A stretch of DNA of 8,578 bases from Flavobacterium sp. (GCA_012032075.1 JAAURU010000132.1:1-8578); one strand, 5' to 3'. Shown: positions 1-7,231, numbered from the stretch's first letter. Program-made: numbers and translations. Notes: generated by a model from the sequence alone, not told the origin.

Positions 1-7
1 TAAATTT

Positions 8-57
8 AGTATTCTTAGCTTCTTGTAGGAACGGAAAGAAGCTTTAGAATACTTTTT
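8..57 (+). terminator. Possible terminator hairpin of an upstream gene
   Basis: Two 8-bp arms on each side (agtattct and agcttctt at 8-24; aagaagct and agaatact at 36-53) pair almost perfectly, with a small internal bulge (one T against two). The loop at 25-35 has 11 bases, and a T run at 53-57 follows on the plus strand. The stem is AT-rich, so this would be a weak intrinsic terminator for a gene ending left of the window. It could equally be one more hairpin of the repeat-like region. Confidence 0.35.
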
Positions 58-194
58 AAGGCTTGTTGCAAAATTGTGTTTAAAATCGATTTTATGACCT
101 TTGTTTAGTTTTACTGGGCAAAACGATTTACTCAAGATATAATAAACCAAAATATCAGGAGTGGAGAAATAGAAATTATAATAAATTACTTCTA

Positions 195-253
195 TTTTTT
201 AGCAGCAGTACCATGTCAATTTTTAATTGTAAAATGGTCCTGCAGCTAAAAAA
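195..253. repeat. Long imperfect inverted repeat
   Basis: The arms 195-216 and 232-253 are reverse complements over 22 bp with three mismatches, around a 15-base loop. The left arm starts with six T and the right arm ends with six A, the opposite of an intrinsic terminator, so a terminator role is unlikely. The pairing is much longer than expected by chance at this spacing. It may be a palindromic intergenic element or part of a structured RNA. Confidence 0.6.
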
Positions 254-272
254 TTATCGTTCGTTTTATTCC

Positions 273-309
273 TGGTTAAATTGGCTATACTTGGCCATAA
301 ATTTAACCA
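273..309. repeat. Inverted repeat with 10-bp arms
   Basis: Bases 273-282 (tggttaaatt) pair perfectly with 300-309 (aatttaacca). A further three-base pairing, ggc (283-285) with gcc (294-296), sits inside after a small bulge. It lies between two stronger palindromes and belongs to the same hairpin-rich region. No function is apparent. Confidence 0.45.
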
Positions 310-369
310 AGATATAAAACGCCTGAAAGTGTTGTAAACACTTGCTTTTTTTTGGTGGAGCTTGGGAAC

Positions 370-408
370 AAATTCGGAATGTGTTTTGCAAAAACTTATT
401 CCGAATTT
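370..408. repeat. Concentric nested palindrome
   Basis: The outer arms aaattcggaat (370-380) and attccgaattt (398-408) are perfect reverse complements. Inside them, gtttt (383-387) pairs with aaaac (391-395) on exactly the same centre, base 389. Only the pairs 381/397 (G-T) and 382/396 (T-T) interrupt the stem, and the loop is three bases. A hairpin of about 18 bp with a tight loop could form in DNA or RNA. It might be a REP-like element, a protein-binding site or part of a structured RNA. Confidence 0.6.
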
Positions 409-617
409 CAATTTTTACAGAAAATTTCCGCTTAAACGAGGGCAAAATTTAATAACTGATCTGTAAGGAACTGGAAGCCCAGTTTTAAATTTTTGCGCTC
501 GGCTTTCTAGAAATACTGCAGATAAAAGATATTGAGTGAAAAGTCCGAAAAAGAAAGTAAGAAAATTACTTAACAATAAGAAGTTAAATATTATAGTTAA
601 AAAAATTGCCTTAATGT

Positions 618-652
618 AAAAGTACACTATATTACAAAAAAAGTACACTATA
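618..652 (+). promoter_or_regulatory. Tandem 14-bp direct repeats, likely activator site
   Basis: The sequence aaaagtacactata occurs at 618-631 and again, identically, at 639-652. The start-to-start distance is 21 bp, two helical turns, so both copies face the same side of the DNA. The second copy ends 14 bases before the -7 box at 667-674 and lies where the -33 element should be; no good TTG is present there. A weak core promoter helped by a dimeric activator would explain this. Direct repeats at about 21-22 bp are typical of LytTR-type response regulators, but the motif is not a clear match to their consensus, so the regulator is unknown. Confidence 0.5.
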
Positions 653-666
653 ATGAAATAATTGTA

Positions 667-674
667 TATATTTG
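667..674 (+). promoter_or_regulatory. Bacteroidota -7 promoter box (TATATTTG)
   Basis: TATATTTG fits the TAnnTTTG element of the Bacteroidota housekeeping sigma factor. It is followed by CGCC, as is common downstream of such boxes in Flavobacteria. Its distance to the start at 698 leaves a short leader. No TTG element is seen 17-23 bases upstream, so the promoter probably depends on the repeats at 618-652. It should drive the PorP/SprF, repeat-protein and OmpA genes. Confidence 0.6.
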
Positions 675-697
675 CGCCTTAATTTAATTTAATTTTT

Positions 698-1626
698 ATG
701 AGTAAACGAATCTATTTAATTTTGATTTTAGCCTACTTAAAATCATTTTCTCAACAGGATGCACAATTTACAAATTACATGTATAATTTGAGTGTTGTAA
801 ATCCTGCTTACGCTACTAGTAATTTTGATAAATTACAAATGGGATTGTTGCATAGACAACAATGGATTAATATTAGTGGAGCTCCACAAACATCTACTTT
901 TTTCGCACATTATGCTTTAAATGATAAATCAGAGTTAGGTGTTACATTTTTTAATGACAATATTGGAAAAGGAGTTTTGAAAGAAAACAAAATAACTTTT
1001 GACTATGCTTACATTTTGAATTTAGATAATTATAATAAATTATCTTTTGGTATAAAAGGAGGTCTTAATATGCTTAACATTAATTTTAATGGTTTTAAAT
1101 TGGAAAGTGGAGACCAATTTTCAGATGAATTGTTTAATGAAAATCAGTCGAGAATTTATCCTAATGTTGGAACTGGAATTTATTACTATTCTAAAGATAA
1201 GTATTTAGGAATTTCTGTGCCAAATTTACTTAAATCATCTTACCTTAATAAACAAGATAATATATATTCAAAAGCAAGTGAAGAATTACATTATTATCTT
1301 ACTGGTGGTATTGTTTTAGATTTAAATAGAAATTTAAAATATAAACCATCATTTTAATTAAAACGTCCAATTATGGAAAAATTGCTTACGACATTAATTC
1401 TAACTTCTTATTTAATGAAAAGTTTGAAATTGGTGCATCCTACAGAATCAATTCTTCTGTAAATATTTTAACTAGCCTGTTAGTAACAGAAAACTTAAAA
1501 ATTGGATATTCATACGATTATTCTTTAAATAATTTATCCAAATTTAATAGTGGTTCACATGAAATCATACTATTATATAGTTTTGATTTGTATAATGTTA
1601 ATAATAAATCTCCTCGATTTTTTTAA
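698..1626 (+). pseudogene. PorP/SprF-family outer-membrane protein, one frameshift
   Basis: Proteins of the PorP/SprF family are outer-membrane barrels that work with the type IX secretion system; SprF-like members are needed for export of neighbouring substrates with type B C-terminal domains. Residues 1-18 are a signal peptide ending SFS before QQDAQFTNYMYN, and the motif continues LSVVNPAYA, a family hallmark. The frame opened at 698 stops at 1355-1357 after KYKPSF. The conserved C-terminal third continues in the next frame (about 1356-1626) with FLFNEKFEIGASYR, LKIGYSYDYS, GSHEIILLYSFDL and the terminal KSPRFF. Adding one T to the run at 1352-1355 restores a protein of about 309 residues, near the usual family length. 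It ends 10 bases before the next start, so the genes are probably cotranscribed. Either the gene is a recent pseudogene or the base was lost in sequencing. The truncated 219-residue product would lack its last strands. Confidence 0.85.
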
Positions 1627-1636
1627 ATCTTAATAT

Positions 1637-4354
1637 ATGAAAAAATTTATATTCTTCTTATTTATGCTATTTAGCATTAATTATTTATCTTCTCAAACAA
1701 TTTCAGAAGTTTCTAGAACATGTACTTCTATTAATTTCAGGTATAATCATTCTACTGTTCCAAATGGTAATTGGAGAATCCTTGTTAACTCTAATATACA
1801 CGACACCTCAAATTCAGGAGTTTCAGCAGTTTGTTATCCAATTTCATTTAGTGGAGGAATTGGTCTTTTCTCAGTGCCATTAAATAACATAACACAATAT
1901 GACAATACTTTAAGAATAGCATCAGCAACTGTATATAATAGTTCTTCTGCTTGTGGTGTAGGTTCTGTTCACTCAACTTTTATAAATGATTTTTTCTTTT
2001 TTAATAATGACCCGCAACCAAATACATTTGCTCAAGATTTAATGTTTATGCCTGAATATCCAGTTAATTATACTAAAATTAGTACAGGCGGTTTTGGTGG
2101 AACTTATACTATTTGTCAAAAAGACTTTAAAGAAATTTTTCTTGATAGATTCAGCTATTCCTCTTCAGGCTATAATGGAACATATGGCACTTCTCTTTTT
2201 CAATATAATATTCATGGCAATATTAATGGTACTAATAAATTATATCAAGCAACTATAGGCATATACAGTGGATATGGTGCTACTGCTACTTTAGTATATT
2301 CTTTTACTGATATAGTTGATAATACAAATTCCTCTAATCCTGTAGATGGTTTTGATATTCCTACTTCTGCTAATATTCCTCCAGGAGATTATTTCATAGC
2401 TATTATGGCATTTAACGAATTAGATTATTACACTTTATCTCCAGTAACTAATCAAGATTGTAGGTCAAATTCAACAGCTTTAGGAACTAATTATGCTGGT
2501 CTTTCTAATAATTTAGGATATTCCATAGTATTGGAAGGCTCAACATTTAATAGAGTAATTGTTGTTGCAGATATTGATGCACCAACTGGAACTCCTAGTG
2601 TACTTGTAAGTGAACCTTTATGTTTAGGAAATGATGGAATTGTAACTTTAGATGTTTCAGGAATTTCAGATGGCACATATGATATTGCATATACTTTGAC
2701 AGGAGTAAATACGAGTAGTCAAGTAGCTACAGGAGTAGTAATAAGTTCAGGAACTGGAACATTTAGTATTCCATCTACAGTACTTTCAAATTCAGGAAAT
2801 ACTATAATTGAAATTAATTCTATAATTAATCCTGCTAATTGTTCTTATGATTTCTCAACAGGAGAACTTACAGATAGTTTTATTGTTGGATTTTCTCCTG
2901 ATATTTTAGGAACAACAAATACCATAGATGTTCTAAATATTTGTCAAGGAAATAATGGGAATGCAACATTTAATTCGTCTTCCTTAACAGATGGAAACTA
3001 CATTATTAATTATACCTTAACTGGAAATAATACTGGTAATTTTTCTGTAAATGTTGTTGTAAGTTCAGGAACTGGAACGTTTAGTATTCCATCTGCAGTA
3101 CTTTCAAATTTAGGAACTACTACAATAGAGATTACATCTGTTTCAGATGAATTTAATTCATGTACTTCTTCTTATACATCAGGAAATGTAACAGACAGTT
3201 TTAATGTAAATTATTTTCCTAATATTTCAGGAACAAATAATGTACTTGTAAGTGAACCTTTATGTTTAGGAAGTGATGGAACTGTAACTTTTAACAGTTC
3301 AACATTAGCTAATGGAAACTATATAATTGATTATAATATTACTGGTACTAATAATTCTTTAGGTAATTCTATAAATGTTGTTATAAGTTCAGGAACTGGA
3401 ATGTTTAGCATTCCATCTGTAATGCTTTCTAATTCAGGTTTAACTAATATTGAAATTCTTACAATTTCAACACCTGAATTTTGCTTTACTAATTTTTCAT
3501 CAGGAAGCGTTACAGATTCTTTTACTGTTGGAACGTTACCTAATTTATCAGGAACGAATAACGTTGTTGTAAGTGAGCCTTTATGTTTAGGAACTAATGG
3601 AGCTGTAACTTTTAACAGTTCAACATTAGCAAATGGAAATTATAATATTGCTTATACTTTAACAGGAGCGAATGCGAGTAATCAAGTAGCCAACTCTGTA
3701 GTATTTAATTCAGGAACTGGAACGTTTAGTATTCCATCTGCAGTACTTTCAAATTCAGGAGCTACTACTATCAGTATAAATACTGTTTCAAGTTCTTCGA
3801 CTTCATGCGCTACTGTAGTTTCATCGGGAAACGTTACGGATTCTTTTACTGTTGAAATGTTACCTAATTTAGAAGGAGAATTGACACAAATATTTTGTCA
3901 TACAGAGATAGTTACAATAGCTGATTTAGTTCTTAATTATCAATTTATAAATTGGTATGATAGTGTAAATTCAACAATCAGTTTACCAATAACAACCATT
4001 TTAGAAAATGGAGTTTCTTATTTTGCAGAAGCATATAATGCTAATGGTTGTACTTCGTCAGAAAGATTAGAAATCAATGTTGTAATTCAAAGATGTGATT
4101 TTCTTATTCCAGATGGATTTTCTCCTAATAATGATGGTGTAAATGACATTTATAACATAGTAAATGGAAATATTTATTATCCAAATTACAGTATAGAAGT
4201 TTATGATAGATATGGTTCAAAAATAACTCAAGGAAAAAATTGGGATGGTAAACTAAATGGGAACATATTACCTGCAGGTATTTATTACTTGATTATGTAC
4301 TATAATGATGCAACAAAAGAACCAACACAACATTTTATATTTTTAAATAAATAA
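1637..4354 (+). CDS. Secreted tandem-repeat protein with CHU_C (type B T9SS) C-terminal domain
   Basis: This 905-residue protein is probably carried across the outer membrane by the type IX secretion system and shown on the surface or released. A signal peptide covers residues 1-19 (MKKFIFFLFMLFSINYLSS, then QTIS). Residues 20-321 form a region I do not recognise. Residues 322-749 are four tandem units of 107 residues, each with two cysteines (C329/C402, C436/C509, C543/C616, C650/C724), which suggests disulfide-closed beta-sandwich domains like those of adhesins. Residues 750-818 resemble an Ig-like linker (INWYDSVNSTISLP, GVSYFAEAYNANGCTS). Residues 819-905 are the gliding-motility-associated C-terminal domain, with IPDGFSPNNDGVND, IEVYDRYGSKI, WDGKLNG, LPAGIYYLI and a final FIFLNK. 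The family includes SprB-like adhesins, whose export needs a cognate SprF-like protein; one is encoded just upstream but broken as read. A role in adhesion or gliding is inferred. The ligand is unknown. Confidence 0.9.
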   Translation: MKKFIFFLFMLFSINYLSSQTISEVSRTCTSINFRYNHSTVPNGNWRILVNSNIHDTSNSGVSAVCYPISFSGGIGLFSVPLNNITQYDNTLRIASATVYNSSSACGVGSVHSTFINDFFFFNNDPQPNTFAQDLMFMPEYPVNYTKISTGGFGGTYTICQKDFKEIFLDRFSYSSSGYNGTYGTSLFQYNIHGNINGTNKLYQATIGIYSGYGATATLVYSFTDIVDNTNSSNPVDGFDIPTSANIPPGDYFIAIMAFNELDYYTLSPVTNQDCRSNSTALGTNYAGLSNNLGYSIVLEGSTFNRVIVVADIDAPTGTPSVLVSEPLCLGNDGIVTLDVSGISDGTYDIAYTLTGVNTSSQVATGVVISSGTGTFSIPSTVLSNSGNTIIEINSIINPANCSYDFSTGELTDSFIVGFSPDILGTTNTIDVLNICQGNNGNATFNSSSLTDGNYIINYTLTGNNTGNFSVNVVVSSGTGTFSIPSAVLSNLGTTTIEITSVSDEFNSCTSSYTSGNVTDSFNVNYFPNISGTNNVLVSEPLCLGSDGTVTFNSSTLANGNYIIDYNITGTNNSLGNSINVVISSGTGMFSIPSVMLSNSGLTNIEILTISTPEFCFTNFSSGSVTDSFTVGTLPNLSGTNNVVVSEPLCLGTNGAVTFNSSTLANGNYNIAYTLTGANASNQVANSVVFNSGTGTFSIPSAVLSNSGATTISINTVSSSSTSCATVVSSGNVTDSFTVEMLPNLEGELTQIFCHTEIVTIADLVLNYQFINWYDSVNSTISLPITTILENGVSYFAEAYNANGCTSSERLEINVVIQRCDFLIPDGFSPNNDGVNDIYNIVNGNIYYPNYSIEVYDRYGSKITQGKNWDGKLNGNILPAGIYYLIMYYNDATKEPTQHFIFLNK
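2600..3883 (+). repeat. Four in-frame tandem 321-bp units
   Basis: Units run 2600-2920, 2921-3241, 3242-3562 and 3563-3883. The anchor codon of the first conserved glycine falls at 2627, 2948, 3269 and 3590, exactly 321 bases apart. Units 1, 3 and 4 begin VSEPLCLG and unit 2 begins VLNICQG. All contain SSGTGTFSIPS or a close variant, then VLSN (MLSN in unit 3), and end near TDSF. Units 2 and 4 share 47 identical bases (3064-3110 and 3709-3755). Units 3 and 4 share 28 identical bases around ACTTTTAACAGTTC. Units 1 and 4 share a TGAN/TGVN-SNQVA/SSQVA segment. The mosaic pattern suggests recombination or conversion among units. Confidence 0.9.
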
Positions 4355-4355
4355 T

Positions 4356-6506
4356 ATGAAAAAAACAATAATTATACTATTAACCGCTATAATATATAGC
4401 GGTAATAGTTTTTCTCAAAAGAAAATAGATAGAATATTTGATAAAGAAAATTACCATTCTGTAATAAAATTATTAAAAGATAAAGAAGTAGAAAAAGGTT
4501 TAAATATTACAGAAAATGAATTAATAGCTTTAGCATATTATTATAATAATGATTATAATTCTGCTTATCCATATTTTAAAAAATAATGGATATTAAAGAA
4601 TTTTCAGATAGAAATAAATTTGCCTATTCACATTGTTTAAAAGCTGTTGGAAATGATTCATTGGCAAATGTTTTATTAAAAGAATTTTATGAAGACAATG
4701 TAATTGATCTTGATAAAAATTTTGAAGATTTAGAAACCATAAAAAAAATAGGAAATAGATATTTAATAAAAAACATAAAGGCGATTAATACTGAATACTC
4801 GGATATTTTCTCAGTACTATATAATGATAAAATATATTTTTCATCAACTCGTCCAAGTGGTATTGATAATAAAAAATATAAATGGAATAATCAGCCTTAT
4901 CTTGATAATTATTTTTTGAGTAAAGATAGCATCGTAAATAATGTAAGTATAATAAACACAGAATTTCACGATGCAGATATTACTATTAATAGATTAAATG
5001 ATGATATTTATTTTTCATCTTCTCAACCAGATGAAAATATTTTTTTAAAGAAAGACCAAATAATTACTTCAAAAATATTCAAAGCAACTTTCGATAATGG
5101 CAATTTAATTAAATTAACATCATTACCTTTTAATAGTAACGAATATTCTTGTAAAACACCTTTTTTTGATTTTGAAAATAAAAGACTTTATTTTTCTTCA
5201 AATATGCCTAATGGTAAAGGAGGATTTGATATTTATTATGTAAATGTTCAAGACTTCAATAAAGTTATAAATGTAGATGATGTTAACAGTATAAATGATG
5301 AAGATAATTTTTATATTGATAGTAATAAAAACATTTATTTTTCTTCTAACGGTTATGTTGGTTTTGGAGGTAAAGACATTTATACTAAGATTTATGATAA
5401 AGAATCTAAAACATATAAAAGAATTATGAATGTTGGCTATCCAGTTAATTCATCTGCAGATGATTTTGGATATAAAAATATCGATAAAAAAGGGTTTTTA
5501 CCTCTAATAGAGGTAATGGAAAAGGCGATGATGATATTTATTCATTTATTGAAACAAAACCTTTAGAACTTGATAAAATTGTTCAAAATTTATATGGAAT
5601 TGTTTCAGATGAAAAAACAAAAAAAGGAATTGCTAAAGCAAGTCTTTTTTTAAAAATGAATACGAAACAGTAGAAATTAAGCCTGATTTTCTAGGAAATT
5701 ATTCTTATGAAGTTTCAGGAAACAACGAATATGAATTAATAGTTAAAGCAGAGCTTTACAATGACACAATTATTAAAATTAAAACAAATAATGTAAAATA
5801 TGGAGAGATTGAAAAAAATATACAAATGAAGTTATCTCCATGTATGCAACATTATAAAGGAGTAATTATTAATAATAAAACAAATTTACCTTTAGAAAAT
5901 GTTTTAGTACTACTTCAAGATTCCAAAAGCAAATATAAAGTATCAACAAAAACAAATGATAAAGGAATATATGAAATTAGTTTTCCATGTGATAAACTTC
6001 TTATTTTTAAAGCAAGTTTAGAAGAAAGTACAGAGCCTTATTATGCTGAATATAATGAATTTATTGAAACAGATAAAGAATATAATAAAAATCACAACAA
6101 AAACATTTCATTAATGCCAGTTAACAGTAGAGGTTTAATTTCAGATAAGAATGGTAACATATTAATTCCTACAAATCCTATTTATTTTAAATATAATTCA
6201 GATGAAATAGAAAGTAATTCATTTATTGAACTGGATAAAGTTGGCAAAATGTTATTAGAACATCCTGAATGGATTTTATACATTGAAGCTCACTCTGATA
6301 TTAGAGGTAGTGATAGTTATAATTTATCATTATCAAACAAAAGAGCTAATAAAACAAAAGAGTATTTAGTAAAATTTGGAATTAACCTAAATAGTATAAA
6401 ATCTAAAGGATTTGGAGAATCCAAACCATTAATCAATTGTGAAAATAAAGAATGTGGTGAGGAAGAACACGCTATTAATAGGCGTTCTGAATTTATAATT
6501 AAATAA
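4356..6506 (+). pseudogene. OmpA-family protein with TPR-like, PD40 and carboxypeptidase-regulatory-like domains, three frameshifts
   Basis: Restored, this is a protein of about 717 residues. It has a signal peptide (about residues 1-20, ending NSFS), a helical TPR-like part to about 130, PD40 propeller repeats carrying YFSS near 161, 219, 279 and 328 and FFTSNRGNGKGDDDIYSF near 382, two carboxypeptidase-regulatory-like beta domains (about 412-480 and 500-555), and an OmpA C-terminal domain (about 610-717). The last has HSDIRGSDSYNLSLS and NRRSEF, with the Asp and Arg that bind peptidoglycan. Proteins of this build sit in the periplasm and accompany PorP/SprF-like genes. As read, three frames break it: A run 4578-4583 (stop 4584-4586), T run 5495-5499 (frame ends 5566) and A run 5652-5656 (stop 5671-5673). 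Each needs one extra base. The second piece restarts at an ATG overlapping the first stop (TAATG, 4584-4588) but lacks a signal peptide, so it would stay in the cytoplasm. The start lies one base after the preceding stop. Confidence 0.85.
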
Positions 6507-6510
6507 AATT

Positions 6511-6537
6511 AAGACCTACTTTCGAGTAGGTTTTTTT
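6511..6537 (+). terminator. Intrinsic terminator after the OmpA-family gene
   Basis: The stem acctact (6514-6520) pairs with agtaggt (6525-6531) around a ttcg loop. A T run at 6531-6537 follows, and weaker pairs extend the base at 6511-6513. It starts a few bases after the stop codon at 6504-6506 and closes the three-gene unit. Confidence 0.9.
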
Positions 6538-6597
6538 ACAAATGAAAAAAAAAATGAAAAAAGATTGAAAAAAGTTTTTTTATTTAAAATAAAGGTG

Positions 6598-6605
6598 TAT
6601 ATTTG
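6598..6605 (+). promoter_or_regulatory. Bacteroidota -7 promoter box (TATATTTG)
   Basis: TATATTTG at 6598-6605 repeats the box found at 667-674 and lies just after a terminator, 35 bases before the start at 6641. The sequence upstream (6541-6581) is built of A and T tracts and could act as an UP-like element. No TTG is found at the ideal distance; the nearest, at 6565-6567, is 30 bases away. It should drive the five small genes that follow. Confidence 0.55.
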
Positions 6606-6640
6606 TAAAAGAAATAAAGAATAAAACATAAATAAATATT

Positions 6641-6988
6641 ATGAATTTTAAAATATTACAAATGGAAACAATTAATCCAAATCAGTTAGAAGCATTTATT
6701 CACATCATTATATTTATTTCGATATTCTTGTCAATAATTTTGTTTTTTTTTAATCAAAGGCATAAAAATAAAATAAAATATTATTTAATAAAGTTTACTG
6801 AAAAAAATGATATTTATGTTAAAGAAATTAAGGCTTTAGATTATATTGAATCTCAATATTTAGATAATGCAAGTTTTTGGGGAAATGCATATAGAACTTA
6901 CTATAAAATCAATACTATTGATAATAAAGAAGTTTTGATTGACAAAAACAACATATTTAAAATAATTCCTATGTATGAAAAAGAATAA
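6641..6988 (+). CDS. Small membrane protein, unknown function
   Basis: I do not recognise a family. The 115-residue product has one hydrophobic helix near residues 21-38 (HIIIFISIFLSIILFFF), followed by lysine-rich sequence (NQRHKNKIKYYLIK), which by the positive-inside rule would put the C-terminal 75 residues in the cytoplasm. That part has alternating charged and aromatic residues (SFWGNAYRTYYKINTIDNKEVLI) and may be a small beta fold. Translation may start at 6641, after an AT-rich leader (AAATATTATG) usual in this group, or at 6662 (METINPNQ). It is the first gene after the box at 6598 and overlaps the next gene by 14 bases, which suggests coupled translation. Confidence 0.7.
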   Translation: MNFKILQMETINPNQLEAFIHIIIFISIFLSIILFFFNQRHKNKIKYYLIKFTEKNDIYVKEIKALDYIESQYLDNASFWGNAYRTYYKINTIDNKEVLIDKNNIFKIIPMYEKE

Positions 6989-7199
6989 TATCATTTACAT
7001 TTTATTAGTTATAATCATATATCTTACAGCATCTATTTACTTTAGAACTGGATATTTTACAGCATCAATAAGTACAAAAAAAACAAAATTTTATACAAAT
7101 AAAGACACTATTATTTCAAATCAATTTTATATTGATTTATCTGGAAATTGCATTTTATTGGATAAACAAAAAGTAATTTTAAAAAAGATATTCGAATAA
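6975..7199 (+). CDS. Small single-helix membrane or exported protein, unknown function
   Basis: This 74-residue product begins with two lysines and a long hydrophobic stretch (about residues 6-22, IIYILLVIIIYLTASIY), acting as a membrane anchor or an uncleaved signal. The rest (FYTNKDTIISNQFYIDLSGN) is polar and beta-prone and would face the periplasm. No family is recognised. The start lies inside the end of the previous gene in another frame, and the next start is 32 bases after its stop, so it fits an operon. A lone small frame in AT-rich DNA can arise by chance, but the lysine-plus-hydrophobic start and tight packing favour a real gene. Confidence 0.55.
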   Translation: MKKNNIIYILLVIIIYLTASIYFRTGYFTASISTKKTKFYTNKDTIISNQFYIDLSGNCILLDKQKVILKKIFE

Positions 7200-7231
7200 T
7201 GGAATTTAATATTAACAATTAACTATTTAAA

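Larger units (their letters stand above)
1..617. other. Gene-free, hairpin-rich intergenic region
   Basis: No convincing coding sequence is seen on either strand. The open frames on the minus strand (223-411 and 415-648) have no recognisable domain, and the first runs through a large palindrome. Base composition differs from the genes to the right: 23 of 60 bases are G or C in 421-480 and 20 of 60 in 241-300, against 15 of 60 in 4381-4440. At least five inverted repeats can be traced by hand: 8-24/36-53, 195-216/232-253, 273-282/300-309, 370-380/398-408 and 469-474/479-484. The stretch could be a cluster of dispersed intergenic repeats, a remnant of a mobile element or a structured RNA. No known RNA family could be recognised. 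Confidence 0.6.

Noticed and set aside
223..411. Minus-strand open frame of 62 codons starting with TTG
   Set aside because: It begins inside the palindrome at 370-408 and runs into the 195-253 inverted repeat; the sequence is better explained by hairpin elements than by a protein.
534..560. Resemblance to the 5' end of RNase P RNA (gagtgaaaagtccg)
   Set aside because: Only a short stretch matches; the rest of the conserved core is absent downstream.
415..648. Minus-strand open frame of 77 codons with hydrophobic start
   Set aside because: No recognisable domain, its upstream part overlaps the direct repeats of the promoter, and long open frames are common by chance in AT-rich spacer DNA.
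2491..2676. Minus-strand open frame inside the repeat protein gene
   Set aside because: It is a shadow of the plus-strand gene, which has a signal peptide and a recognisable C-terminal domain.
2600..3883. CRISPR-like or non-coding tandem array
   Set aside because: The 321-bp units are in frame, keep cysteine and glycine positions, and lie wholly inside one long gene.
1352..5656. Phase variation by homopolymer slippage as the cause of the four frameshifts
   Set aside because: The runs are only four to six bases, far shorter than typical hypermutable tracts, so simple deletion or sequencing error is more likely.
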